Assembly (NCBI GenBank): GCA_023433225.1
Contig: JAEZDQ010000113.1
Coordinates: 1 to 13,978, forward strand
Source: Bacteroidota bacterium
GTDB lineage: Bacteria; Bacteroidota; Bacteroidia; Flavobacteriales; Weeksellaceae
Direction of reading: 5' to 3'
Length of the DNA stretch: 13,978 nt
Part shown: in pieces, positions 6,925 through 13,978 of the stretch
Numbering within the stretch: the stretch's first letter is position 1
Layout: every line of letters begins with the position of its first letter
Program-made: the position numbers and the translations under genes
The notes under the pieces: generated by a model
The model's input: only the letters and a program-made list of their open reading frames with translations
Database searches by the model: none
Told to the model about the DNA's origin: nothing

Positions 6925-7996
6925 CCGCAGTTTCTTTTTGCTTTGACATTTCTTTTTTAACAAATTCAACAAATGTAATGGGCGAAACACCGACAACCGA
7001 CTTGAATACGGTTGTAAATGTACTGTGAGAAGAAAACCCGCATTCTTCCGCCAGATAACTTACTTTATAATTCCGGTAATTGGGCTGTGTCTTGATTTTT
7101 TCGGTTATATAATTAATCCTCAACTCATTGATGTAAGCGTTGAAGTTCTTTTCTTTATGACAGTTAATGACTTCGGAAAGATATTTCGTGTTGGTATTGA
7201 GTTGAGCGGCCAACATTCCCAGTGACATATCATTGCTTATAAAGCGTTTTGACGATTCGAATTTCTGCAGACCCATCAAAATCTGGTCTTCGCTTTCCTT
7301 CAGAATTGTTTTCGTTCTCTGCACTTCAGCGGTGGGTTCTTTAGGAGATTCCGAAGACTTTTTCTTTTCTTTGTTCAAATACTTAAGAAGCGTGGAATAC
7401 GTTTTTAATTTATTCCGGTTACGAGTTTTCAAAATCACCAGGATCAAGAGGCAGAGGCCCGCAGTCGTTAAAAAACCCCACAATAAATTGGCGAATTGCT
7501 TTTCCGTATTTGCCAGTTCTTTATCCTTTTCCCGGGTAATCAGTTGGTGCGCCGTGTTGAATGAATTATTTTCTATCCGTGTGGTAAGGCCATGCAGAGC
7601 CAGTGCTTCCTGATTATGCCTGTGGTATTTCGATTTTTCATCCAAAAAAAGGAAATTAGCGGACAGTTTCTCATGGATTTTTAATTGCAAAAACGGGTTG
7701 TCAATTTTTTTAGCGAGAAAAAGTGCTTCTTCCAAAAAAACAACGGCAGAATCATTTTGCTGTTTTTGGAAAGACGTTCCGGCTCGTGTTATAAGAGATT
7801 TAATTTCCCATGATTTTTTTAGTGGAAAGTACTCTTTTTGAATCGGAATCTCCGATAAATATTTTTCCGATTCCCGATTTAATTGTAAGAATTTCAGAAT
7901 ATCCGCGATGATAAATGTGCTTTCTGAATAAGTTTTATTAGCCTTTTTTTCAGCTGAAAGGTTTCTCGCTTCGAATATCTGCCAAGGATTGGTCAT
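6908..7996 (-). CDS. C-terminal part of a TPR-AraC regulator (transmembrane helix and HTH)
   Basis: The frame has 362 codons from an ATG that is probably internal. A TAA lies just upstream in this frame at 8008-8006. Residues 8-135 are TPR-like helices. A transmembrane helix spans 170-189, followed by a basic, lysine-rich cytoplasmic linker (190-230). The AraC/XylS-type double helix-turn-helix lies at 255-345. Its first HTH is MSLGMLAAQLNTNTKYLSEV and its second contains VSYLAEECGFSSHSTFTTVF followed by GVSPITF, the typical AraC closing motif. The DNA-binding domain appears complete. Confidence 0.75.
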   Translation of the reverse strand: MTNPWQIFEARNLSAEKKANKTYSESTFIIADILKFLQLNRESEKYLSEIPIQKEYFPLKKSWEIKSLITRAGTSFQKQQNDSAVVFLEEALFLAKKIDNPFLQLKIHEKLSANFLFLDEKSKYHRHNQEALALHGLTTRIENNSFNTAHQLITREKDKELANTEKQFANLLWGFLTTAGLCLLILVILKTRNRNKLKTYSTLLKYLNKEKKKSSESPKEPTAEVQRTKTILKESEDQILMGLQKFESSKRFISNDMSLGMLAAQLNTNTKYLSEVINCHKEKNFNAYINELRINYITEKIKTQPNYRNYKVSYLAEECGFSSHSTFTTVFKSVVGVSPITFVEFVKKEMSKQKETADEVSI

Positions 7997-8225
7997 ACAT
8001 TCCTTTTACATAATGAGCCTCTGCGCTTAAAAGATACGCTTTTGCTTTTTGTTCAGCGTTTTGGGCAGATTTTATAACATGCCGGGCGATTTTAACCGCC
8101 TCATCCGGATTGGAATAAACGGTTTCAAAAGATTGTTGCAAAAGCCTGTCTGACTCTCTTGTCTGCGCATCCACACATGTCAACCAAAAGAAAAAAGAAA
8201 ATATAAATAATTTATTCTTTGTCAT
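7950..8225 (-). CDS. N-terminal fragment of the TPR-AraC regulator
   Basis: Ninety-one codons begin with a signal peptide (MTKNKLFIFSFFFWLTCVDA, cleavage before Q). The first TPR helices follow, including NPDEAVKIARHVIKSAQ and KAKAYLLSAEAHYVKGMYDQ. The last residues, RSEKPFS, are out of frame with the rest of the regulator and do not look native. The ATG is 18 nt downstream of a good -7 element, so this is the true start of the gene. Confidence 0.68.
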   Translation of the reverse strand: MTKNKLFIFSFFFWLTCVDAQTRESDRLLQQSFETVYSNPDEAVKIARHVIKSAQNAEQKAKAYLLSAEAHYVKGMYDQSLADIRSEKPFS

Positions 8226-8242
8226 CAGCTCGTTGAATAAAA

Positions 8243-8250
8243 CAAATATA
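8243..8250 (-). promoter_or_regulatory. -7 element of the TPR-AraC regulator gene
   Basis: Read on the minus strand this is TATATTTG, a perfect match to TAnnTTTG, ending 17 nt before the ATG. No exact TTTG is present 19 bp upstream, although a T-rich stretch (GTTTTTC) lies slightly further out. Confidence 0.55.
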
Positions 8251-8348
8251 CGGGTTTGATAGAAGGGGTCTCGAAAAACTTGCTATCTTGTCCTTGAAGA
8301 ACAAAACGAAAAAAGGACGGTTTATAAGCTGTCAATAAGATTTTTGCG

Positions 8349-8384
8349 TTAACAAACTTTAACATATTTCTATTAATAAATTAG
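8349..8384 (+). promoter_or_regulatory. Candidate moxR operon promoter with TTAACA direct repeat
   Basis: TTAACA occurs at 8349-8354 and again at 8359-8364, one helical turn apart. TAAATTAG (8377-8384), one mismatch from the -7 consensus, follows 54 nt before the moxR ATG. The 213-bp divergent gap (8226-8438) also holds the regulator promoter. I see no RNA gene or riboswitch in it. Confidence 0.33.
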
Positions 8385-8438
8385 CGCATTAGATGGCGCA
8401 AAATGTTCAACTTAGCCTGCTTAATTGAAACCAAATAA

Positions 8439-9443
8439 ATGCAAACCGGAACTACGTCAACAGACATTCAAAAAATTACTGCAGAAATTGAAATTGAAAG
8501 CCAAATAATCTATCGGCTTTCTACTGAAATAAACAAAAAAGTCATCGGACAGGAAAAGATGGTCGAAAACCTATTGATTGGCCTCTTGTCCAATGGTCAT
8601 ATTTTACTCGAAGGAGTGCCCGGCCTGGCGAAAACACTTGCCATCAAAACCCTTTCGGAGGCGGTTGACGGTTCATTTTCCCGCATTCAATTCACCCCGG
8701 ATTTACTCCCGGCAGATGTGGTGGGAACTTTGATTTACAACGTCAAGGAAAACGACTTCAAAATTAAAAAAGGCCCCGTCTTTGCCAATTTCGTTTTGGC
8801 GGATGAAATAAACCGTTCGCCCGCGAAAGTCCAGTCTGCATTGTTGGAGGCCATGCAGGAAAAACAAGTGACCATCGGGGACGAAACCTATAAATTAGAA
8901 AACCCGTTTCTGGTTTTGGCTACTCAAAATCCGGTGGAACAAGAAGGAACTTATCCTCTACCGGAAGCTCAGGTTGACCGTTTCATGCTAAAAACTGTAA
9001 TTACGTATCCAAACCGTGAAGCGGAGCAAATGGTTTTACGAAACAGCATCGATGAGTCTTTTCCCAAGGTGGAAAAAGTCATTTCTTTGGAAGAAATACT
9101 GCGTTCACGGAAAATGGTTCGGAAGGTTTATATGGATGAAAAAATCGAAAAATACATACTTGATATCGTTTCCGCTACACGTCAACCGGCCGATTTCGGC
9201 TTGTCCAAACTGAATGATTTGATTTCATTTGGAGCGTCTCCGCGGGGAAGCATCAACTTGGCTTTGGCAGCTCGGGTTTACGCGTTTTTGAGAAGAAGGG
9301 CTTACGTCATTCCAGAAGATGTACGAGCGATGAGTAAGGATGTGCTGCGCCACAGAATCGGTTTGAGCTATGAGGCAGAAGCAGAAAATATTTCCGCCGA
9401 CCAAATCATCGATGAAATCCTGAATGCAGTTCCGATTCCTTAG
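8439..9443 (+). CDS. moxR: MoxR-family AAA+ ATPase
   Basis: This is a cytoplasmic AAA+ ATPase of the MoxR class, thought to work as a chaperone with vWA-domain partner proteins. At 334 residues it has the usual family length. It shows Walker A GVPGLAKT (59-66), the RIQFTPDLLPADVVG segment (82-96), and Walker B FVLADEINR (118-126). Sensor 1 ATQNP (161-165) and the MoxR signature QEGTYPLPEAQVDRF (168-182) follow. A helical lid with SPRGSINL and HRIGLSYEAE completes the C-terminal part. The ATG start is preceded by an A/T-rich leader without a Shine-Dalgarno sequence, as is common in Bacteroidota. It is the first gene of the moxR-DUF58-bat operon, which supplies the expected vWA partners. Confidence 0.97.
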   Translation: MQTGTTSTDIQKITAEIEIESQIIYRLSTEINKKVIGQEKMVENLLIGLLSNGHILLEGVPGLAKTLAIKTLSEAVDGSFSRIQFTPDLLPADVVGTLIYNVKENDFKIKKGPVFANFVLADEINRSPAKVQSALLEAMQEKQVTIGDETYKLENPFLVLATQNPVEQEGTYPLPEAQVDRFMLKTVITYPNREAEQMVLRNSIDESFPKVEKVISLEEILRSRKMVRKVYMDEKIEKYILDIVSATRQPADFGLSKLNDLISFGASPRGSINLALAARVYAFLRRRAYVIPEDVRAMSKDVLRHRIGLSYEAEAENISADQIIDEILNAVPIP

Positions 9444-9457
9444 AAAATCTATTAAAA

Positions 9458-10333
9458 TTGGACACCAAAGAAATCATCAAAAAAGTAAAACGGATTGAGC
9501 TGAAAAGCCGCCGTAAAGCCAACAACCTTTTTATGGGCGAATACCACAGCTCATTCAAAGGCCGCGGGATGATTTTCAACGAAATCCGTCCTTACCAATA
9601 CGGCGACGATGTCCGAAACATCGACTGGAACAAAACCGCCCATTTCAATGAGCCTTATGTAAAAGTGTTCGAAGAAGAACGGGAATTGACCATGGTTTTG
9701 ATGGTAGACATCAGTGCTTCGGAAAGTTTAGGAACGCGTAAGCAATTGAAGTCCGAAACAAATGCCGAAATCTGTGCCACACTGGCTTTCTCGGCCATTA
9801 CTTACAATGACAAAGTCGGGTTGGTTCTTTTTTCTAATGAAGTCGAACTATTTATTCCGCCGAAGAAAGGAAAAAAACACGTTTTGAGAATCATTCGGGA
9901 ATTGGTCAATTTTGAACCTAAAAATAAAAAAACCAACTTCGGAAATGCCTTGGAGTTTCTGATGAGTTCCTTTAAAAGAAAAGCAAATGTATTTGTCCTT
10001 TCAGATTTTACGGATGCCGGAAATTATGAAAAAAACCTCAAAATTGCTGCCAAAAAACACGACATCACCGGTATACGGGTCTTCGATGAGAAAGAAAAAT
10101 CTTTTCCGAACATCGGATTGGTTACCATTCAAGATAACGAAACCGGAGAAAAGAAACTCATCAATACCTCCTCTCCGACTGTTCGGAAACAGTACGAAAA
10201 CTTTTACCTACGGAGCCAATTCGATTTTGAAAGCATTTTCAGTCGTTCAGGAGCCGGAAACCTGAATATTCAATCGGATGAAGATTATGTGAAACCCTTG
10301 TTGAATTATTTCAAAAAACATTCTTTGAAATGA
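9458..10333 (+). CDS. DUF58 family protein (vWA-like)
   Basis: This 291-residue protein belongs to the DUF58 family that regularly accompanies MoxR. It carries the family hallmark RPYQYGDDVRNIDW (44-57). The vWA-like fold that follows has a MIDAS-type DISAS (84-88), a threonine at 159 (KKTNFG) and an aspartate cluster DFTD (183-186). It has no transmembrane helix and is probably cytoplasmic and membrane-associated through the Bat proteins. The start is TTG. The frame is closed upstream by a TGA at 9413-9415, and no ATG or GTG occurs before the conserved MDTKEIIKKVKRIELKSRR region. The gap to moxR is 14 nt, and its stop overlaps the next start (ATGA). Confidence 0.94.
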   Translation: MDTKEIIKKVKRIELKSRRKANNLFMGEYHSSFKGRGMIFNEIRPYQYGDDVRNIDWNKTAHFNEPYVKVFEEERELTMVLMVDISASESLGTRKQLKSETNAEICATLAFSAITYNDKVGLVLFSNEVELFIPPKKGKKHVLRIIRELVNFEPKNKKTNFGNALEFLMSSFKRKANVFVLSDFTDAGNYEKNLKIAAKKHDITGIRVFDEKEKSFPNIGLVTIQDNETGEKKLINTSSPTVRKQYENFYLRSQFDFESIFSRSGAGNLNIQSDEDYVKPLLNYFKKHSLK

Positions 10334-11322
10334 TTTACACACGCTATTTAAACACTTTTTTACTCCTTATCAGAAACTGGTTTTCGGGTTGTTTTTTCCT
10401 GCTTTCGCTTATTTCATTCGGGCAAATTACTACCGAAATTGATACCGCCCTTATCCGGATTGGCGAACCGATTCAATACAAACTCACGGTCGTTGCGTCC
10501 AAAGAAGACCGGGTCGTACTTCCGCAACACAAGGATACGCTGAGTTTTCACATCGAAATTTTAGACCAAAAAACCCATACGCTTTCCGAGGGTGAAAATA
10601 AAAAATGGATACAAGAATTAAAGATTACTGGCTTTGACCCCGGTACGTTTTTAATCCGCTCTTTTCCGGTTGTTATCAATGGCGACACTTTGCTTTCGCG
10701 TTCATTTCAGGTGGAAATTCTCGACGTGGAAATCGATTCCGCAAATTTATTGGGTTATCCCATCAAACCAATTATGGATGAGGAATATACGTGGAAAGAC
10801 TATTGGAATAAATATTGGCTCTATTTCGTCGGTGGTACTTTGGTTTTCATTGCCTTGCTGGTTGTTGCGGTTCTTTTCTTGAAATCGAAAAATCGAAAAG
10901 AGGAAAATGCCCGAATCGTTAAAACCCCTTATGAAGAAGCCATTGAATCCCTGAAAAACATCGATAAGAAAAAATTTCTGGAAAAAGGCCAGATTTATCC
11001 CTTTTATTCGGAATTGTCCTATACGCTGAGGCGTTATGTGGGAAGGGTTTATCATTTTTCTTCCTTGGAATTATTGTCGGACGAATTGGTGGATTATTTC
11101 AGGAAATCTACCCATTTGACCAATGAAGATTTAGACAAGTTAAAAGTGTTTTTATACGATTCCGATTTAGTGAAGTTTGCTAAGGCCGAACCCGAGGAAC
11201 ACCAACACATCGCCTACCGGAAATGGGTGGAAGAATTGATTGAAAAAATCAAACCTTTGGAATTGGAAGATGAAACCGCACCGGAAATCAGGCCGAACGA
11301 AAAATTCAGAAAACTCAAATGA
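10330..11322 (+). CDS. Membrane protein of the moxR-bat operon (BatD/DUF4381-like position)
   Basis: This protein of 330 residues has an N-terminal signal sequence or anchor (about 10-32, ending SFGQ). A periplasmic beta-rich domain (about 33-135, beginning ITTEIDTALIRIGEPIQYKL) follows and resembles the Ig-like repeats of BatD proteins. One transmembrane helix (163-184) leads to a cytoplasmic helical region (195-310) with an acidic and basic, coiled-coil-like character. The gene lies between DUF58 and batA, with 4-nt ATGA overlaps on both sides, so it is translated together with them. In related operons a protein in this position carries a DUF4381-like C-terminal part. I am not certain of that family assignment. 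Its likely role is to link the cytoplasmic MoxR/DUF58 partners to the periplasm. Confidence 0.85.
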   Translation: MIYTRYLNTFLLLIRNWFSGCFFLLSLISFGQITTEIDTALIRIGEPIQYKLTVVASKEDRVVLPQHKDTLSFHIEILDQKTHTLSEGENKKWIQELKITGFDPGTFLIRSFPVVINGDTLLSRSFQVEILDVEIDSANLLGYPIKPIMDEEYTWKDYWNKYWLYFVGGTLVFIALLVVAVLFLKSKNRKEENARIVKTPYEEAIESLKNIDKKKFLEKGQIYPFYSELSYTLRRYVGRVYHFSSLELLSDELVDYFRKSTHLTNEDLDKLKVFLYDSDLVKFAKAEPEEHQHIAYRKWVEELIEKIKPLELEDETAPEIRPNEKFRKLK

Positions 11323-12338
11323 TGGGAAATTTCGAGTTTCAAAATCCTTGGCTCTTATTGCTTTTGCTAATTATTCCGCTGATGATCTTCATCCGGATAA
11401 AAACAGCAAAGCCCCGGCCCGCAATGAAGATTTTTTCACTCAGTCCTTTTGCAGGAGCGGAAAGCTATTTATCGCGCCTGAAACCGCTTTTGTTTATATT
11501 CAGAATTACCGCAATGATTTTGTTTATTGTTGCTTTGGCGCGGCCTCAAATCGTGGAAATCAGTTCCAGCATTAAGTCCGACAAAGGCATCGATATTCTG
11601 ATGGTCGTGGATACTTCTCTCAGTATGCTGGCGCGCGATTTAAAACCGGACCGTTTGGAAGCACTTAAAGAAGTGGCTGAAAATTTTTCCATCCAACGTC
11701 CGACTGACCGGATCGGACTTGTTTCTTATTCTGGTGAAGCAATCGCAAAAGTGCCGCTTACTACTGACCACCGGGTTTTGATTGATGAAATCAGGAACCT
11801 CCAAACAAGCGAACTGGAAGATGGCACGGCAATCGGTGTCGGTTTGGCAACCGCGGTCAACCATTTGAAAAACAGTCAGGCAATAAGTAAAATCGTGATT
11901 TTGATCACCGACGGGGTGGAGTCCATTGATTATTCCAACGACCTGATGTATGTTTCACCCGAAACCGCTACCGAAATAGCGGTCGATAAAGGAATCAAAG
12001 TTTACACCATTGGCGTGGGAACTAATGGGATGGCTCCCTTCCCTACGCGAAAAGACATTTTTACCGGAGAACTGATTTTTGATTTGCAGCCCGTGGAAAT
12101 CGATGAAGACTTACTTCAGTTCATTGCCGCCGAAACCGGAGGGCAATATTTCCGTGCGACAGACAACCATTCGCTCGGTGAAATTTACAAGCAAATAGAC
12201 CAAATGGAAAAAACCGAAATCAATGAAATTAAATATTATAATTATACCGAATTGTTTGGGAGGTTCCTAACTTTGGGGTTGATTTTTCTTTTTCTGGAAC
12301 TCATTTTGCGGCAAACCTTATTCAAAGAACTCACCTGA
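11319..12338 (+). CDS. batA: BatA-type membrane protein with vWA/MIDAS domain
   Basis: This inner-membrane protein of the Bacteroides aerotolerance (Bat) type has 339 residues. Two N-terminal transmembrane helices (about 9-26 and 57-75) flank a short loop. The vWA domain follows, with a full metal-ion-dependent adhesion site: DTSLS (98-102), the threonine of DGT (170) and the aspartate of TDG (198). A third helix (about 313-331) anchors the C-terminus. The conserved KPDRLEALKEVAENF and DRIGLVSYSGEA segments are typical of BatA. The ATG overlaps the preceding stop (ATGA), and a second ATG at 11322 could also be used. Its likely partner is MoxR, with BatB as the paralogue encoded directly after it. 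Confidence 0.93.
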   Translation: MMGNFEFQNPWLLLLLLIIPLMIFIRIKTAKPRPAMKIFSLSPFAGAESYLSRLKPLLFIFRITAMILFIVALARPQIVEISSSIKSDKGIDILMVVDTSLSMLARDLKPDRLEALKEVAENFSIQRPTDRIGLVSYSGEAIAKVPLTTDHRVLIDEIRNLQTSELEDGTAIGVGLATAVNHLKNSQAISKIVILITDGVESIDYSNDLMYVSPETATEIAVDKGIKVYTIGVGTNGMAPFPTRKDIFTGELIFDLQPVEIDEDLLQFIAAETGGQYFRATDNHSLGEIYKQIDQMEKTEINEIKYYNYTELFGRFLTLGLIFLFLELILRQTLFKELT

Positions 12339-13348
12339 TGGATTGGAATAAACCTGAAAATATAGCCTGGTTAATCTTCTTGTTTGTTTTTATAAGCTTG
12401 GCCATTTATTTTTACCGATGGCGGCTTCGGACAAGAAAAAAATTTGCCGACGAAAGCCTCATCCCTTTCATTTTTCCCGTCATTTCCAAAAGAAGTTATT
12501 GGTTAAAAGTGACCCTAAGTTCTTTCGGGGTTCTATTTCTGGTGTTGGCCTTGATGGACCCATTGTTCGGCGAAGAAGAGGTCAAAGTAAAACGGGAAGG
12601 GATTGATGTGATTTACGCTTTGGATCTCTCCCGCAGCATGGACGTAAAAGATGTGGCACCTAGCCGTTTGGAAAAAGGGAAAAAAATCATTTCGGAATCG
12701 GTCGAAAGGCTTGGCGGCGACCGCGCAGGGTTGGTAATTTTTGCTGCGGATGCTTATGTGATTTCGCCTTTGACAAACGATTACCACGCTATCCAGTCTT
12801 ATGTTAACACCGCAGAAACGGGGCTGATCTCACAGCAAGGAACCAACTTCTCGGACGTTTTGTTGAAGGCTGCGGAACTCTTTGGCGGCAATCCGACTAC
12901 AGGAAAATTATTAGTCATTATTTCCGATGGCGAGGACAATGAGTCGAGTATTTCAAAGGCGGCAATTTTGGCGAAAAACAACAATATTCACATCGCAGCT
13001 TTAGGCATCGGGACTCCACAAGGCGCGCCCATTCCCGTTCAGGTCGGTGTGTATGAAGAGTACAAAAAAAACCGATTCGGCGAAACAGTTCTTTCTAAAT
13101 TGGATGAATCATCGCTGAAATCCCTCGCGAAATCTTCTTCCGGAACCTATATTGAAACCGGTTCCATCAATGATGTACTCCAAAAATTACATTTTTATTT
13201 AAATGGTTTAGACAAAAACGTTCAGGAAACCGCTTTGCGCAAAGACAAAAAACATATTTTTCAATGGTTTTTAGCGTTGGGGTTCTTGTTGATTTTTATA
13301 GATACTTTAACAACTGAGCATAAAGTTTTTAACAACAGAAAACCATAG
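12338..13348 (+). CDS. batB: BatB-type membrane protein with vWA/MIDAS domain
   Basis: A 336-residue paralogue of the preceding protein with the same layout: transmembrane helices at about 8-26 and 56-73, a vWA domain, and a C-terminal helix at about 308-323. Its MIDAS is complete: DLSRS (96-100), threonine 169 in QQGT and aspartate 197 in SDGED. The segments DVAPSRLEKGKKI and DRAGLVIFAADAYVISPLT are characteristic of BatB. The start overlaps the batA stop by one base (TGATG), which points to re-initiation and matched amounts of the two proteins. In this family BatA and BatB are thought to form a membrane complex with BatC. Confidence 0.93.
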   Translation: MDWNKPENIAWLIFLFVFISLAIYFYRWRLRTRKKFADESLIPFIFPVISKRSYWLKVTLSSFGVLFLVLALMDPLFGEEEVKVKREGIDVIYALDLSRSMDVKDVAPSRLEKGKKIISESVERLGGDRAGLVIFAADAYVISPLTNDYHAIQSYVNTAETGLISQQGTNFSDVLLKAAELFGGNPTTGKLLVIISDGEDNESSISKAAILAKNNNIHIAALGIGTPQGAPIPVQVGVYEEYKKNRFGETVLSKLDESSLKSLAKSSSGTYIETGSINDVLQKLHFYLNGLDKNVQETALRKDKKHIFQWFLALGFLLIFIDTLTTEHKVFNNRKP

Positions 13349-13367
13349 TTTTGCGAGGTCTATGCCT

Positions 13368-13978
13368 ATGATAAAAAATTTATTGTCTTTAATTCTCGTT
13401 TTGGTTGTTGTTGTTCCGGTCGCTGCGCAAACCGAAGCAAAAGAGCACATCATTCGTGGCAATAATCTGTACCTGCAAAAGGATTTTGAAAAGGCTGAAT
13501 TGCAATACAAACAGGCACTTTCAAAAGATTCAAACTCCATCAAAGCGAATTATAATCTGGGAAATACACTTTACCAACAAGGAAAATTTGAGGAAGCAAG
13601 AACCCATTACCAAAAAATTCTTAATCAATCCAATGTATCAAACGAAGACAGACAAAACGCTTTTTACAATATTGGGAAGATTTATCTGGATGAAAAAAAT
13701 GGTGAAATGGCGGTTAAAAATTTCAAAGAGGCTTTGAGGTTAAATCCATACGACGAACAAGCGCGGTATAATTTAGCTTTAGCCAAAAGACTGTTAGAAG
13801 AGCAGCAAAGCCGTGACCAAGAAGGGGGTTCTCAAAAAGATTCACAAGAGAAAAAGGGTACTGAAAATTCTGAAGAATCAAAATCTGAAAATAATAATAA
13901 TCCTAGCAAACAGGATGAAAATAAAGGGAACCAGAGTCAAGGGGGTGAAAATGGAAATGAAAAAGGTAAGGGAAATCT
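13368..13978 (+). CDS. batC: BatC-type TPR protein (3' end outside the window)
   Basis: The frame runs off the right edge, giving 203 full codons. MIKNLLSLILVLVVVVPVAA is a signal peptide, so the protein is periplasmic. Three to four TPRs follow, at about 24-57, 58-91, 96-129 and from 130, with helices such as AELQYKQALSKDSNSIKANY and MAVKNFKEALRLNPYDEQAR. From residue 147 the sequence becomes a low-complexity tail rich in Gln, Glu, Lys, Asn, Ser and Gly, as is usual for BatC. Two in-frame ATG codons exist, at 13362 and 13368. GAGG at 13355-13358 is 3 nt from the first and 9 nt from the second, so the second is preferred. It starts 19 nt after the batB stop and is the last visible gene of the operon; batD and batE would be expected beyond the edge. 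Confidence 0.92.
   Translation, partial: MIKNLLSLILVLVVVVPVAAQTEAKEHIIRGNNLYLQKDFEKAELQYKQALSKDSNSIKANYNLGNTLYQQGKFEEARTHYQKILNQSNVSNEDRQNAFYNIGKIYLDEKNGEMAVKNFKEALRLNPYDEQARYNLALAKRLLEEQQSRDQEGGSQKDSQEKKGTENSEESKSENNNNPSKQDENKGNQSQGGENGNEKGKGN

Larger units (their letters stand above)
6908..8225 (-). pseudogene. Membrane-anchored TPR-AraC transcriptional regulator, split by one frameshift
   Basis: The frames 8225-7950 and 7996-6908 make one regulator if one base is removed (or two added) between 8005 and 7953. The natural junction is ...YVKGMYDQSLAD to FEARNLSAEKKANK. The span of 1318 nt is 3n+1, and corrected it encodes about 438 residues. These are a signal peptide (1-20), periplasmic TPRs, a transmembrane helix (about 246-265), a basic linker and a C-terminal AraC HTH (about 333-421). 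Such proteins, common in Flavobacteriia, are one-component regulators with a periplasmic sensor and a cytoplasmic DNA-binding end. Likely targets are the downstream genes or the divergent moxR operon, but this is inference. Both parts are otherwise well conserved and free of further stops, so the lesion is either recent or artefactual. Confidence 0.75.

Noticed and set aside
6925..6996. A longer N-terminus for the TPR protein from 6996
   Set aside because: These 24 residues are basic, precede a normal signal peptide, and lie within the conserved HTH-coding end of the upstream gene.
6154..8008. Programmed ribosomal frameshifting at the two split genes
   Set aside because: No slippery heptamer or downstream stem-loop is evident, and the two shifts have opposite sign. 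Error or decay is simpler.
8384..8399. Imperfect inverted repeat GCGCATTAGATGGCGC before moxR
   Set aside because: Only GCGC at each end pairs cleanly, too little to call an operator or hairpin.
13405..13737. A 110-codon plus-strand frame over the start of batC
   Set aside because: It is out of phase with the signal peptide and TPRs read from 13368, and its protein is rich in basic and rare-looking residues with no recognisable motif.

Overview
The window looks like a chromosomal segment from a Flavobacteriia-type Bacteroidota. The evidence is moderate-to-low GC, promoters resembling the Bacteroidota TAnnTTTG -7 element, weak or absent Shine-Dalgarno sequences, a secreted protein with a type IX secretion (T9SS) C-terminal sorting domain, membrane-bound TPR-AraC regulators, and a moxR-DUF58-batABC (aerotolerance) operon. 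No tRNA, rRNA, CRISPR array, insertion sequence or phage gene is visible.

Layout. (1) 1-1157, plus: the C-terminal two thirds of an ABC-F ATPase that enters from the left edge. (2) 1158-1248: a convergent gap with an AT-only perfect palindrome. (3) 3250-1249, minus: gltX, followed after 1 nt by a small conserved protein of unknown function. (4) 3251-3358: a divergent promoter region with a degenerate 7-bp tandem repeat. (5) 3359-3895, plus: a secreted thioredoxin-fold protein, ended by a hairpin shared with the convergent gene. (6) 5658-3949, minus: a secreted protein with about seven HAF-like repeats, a GEVED domain and a T9SS sorting domain. (7) 8225-5780, minus: two overlapping paralogous genes for membrane-anchored TPR proteins. 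The upstream one carries an AraC-type DNA-binding domain and the downstream one lacks it. Each is broken by one apparent frameshift. (8) 8226-8438: a divergent promoter region. (9) 8439-13978, plus: moxR, a DUF58 gene, a membrane protein gene, batA, batB and the start of batC, which runs off the right edge.

How the genes may work together. The moxR-bat block is a tightly packed operon with 4-, 4- and 1-nt overlaps. In such operons the MoxR AAA+ ATPase is thought to act with the von Willebrand A (vWA/MIDAS) proteins as a chaperone-like assembly at the inner membrane, and the TPR protein BatC supplies a periplasmic scaffold. The TPR-AraC pair lies upstream of, and on the same strand as, the T9SS cargo gene. 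A plausible but unproven reading is that it senses something in the periplasm and controls that gene or the divergent moxR operon.

Most of the window is ordinary core genome. The part most worth a second look is the duplicated TPR regulator pair: one member without a DNA-binding domain, both members frameshifted, the indels of opposite sign. The regulatory region between gltX and the thioredoxin gene is also unusual for its heptamer array. I found no convincing entirely new system.
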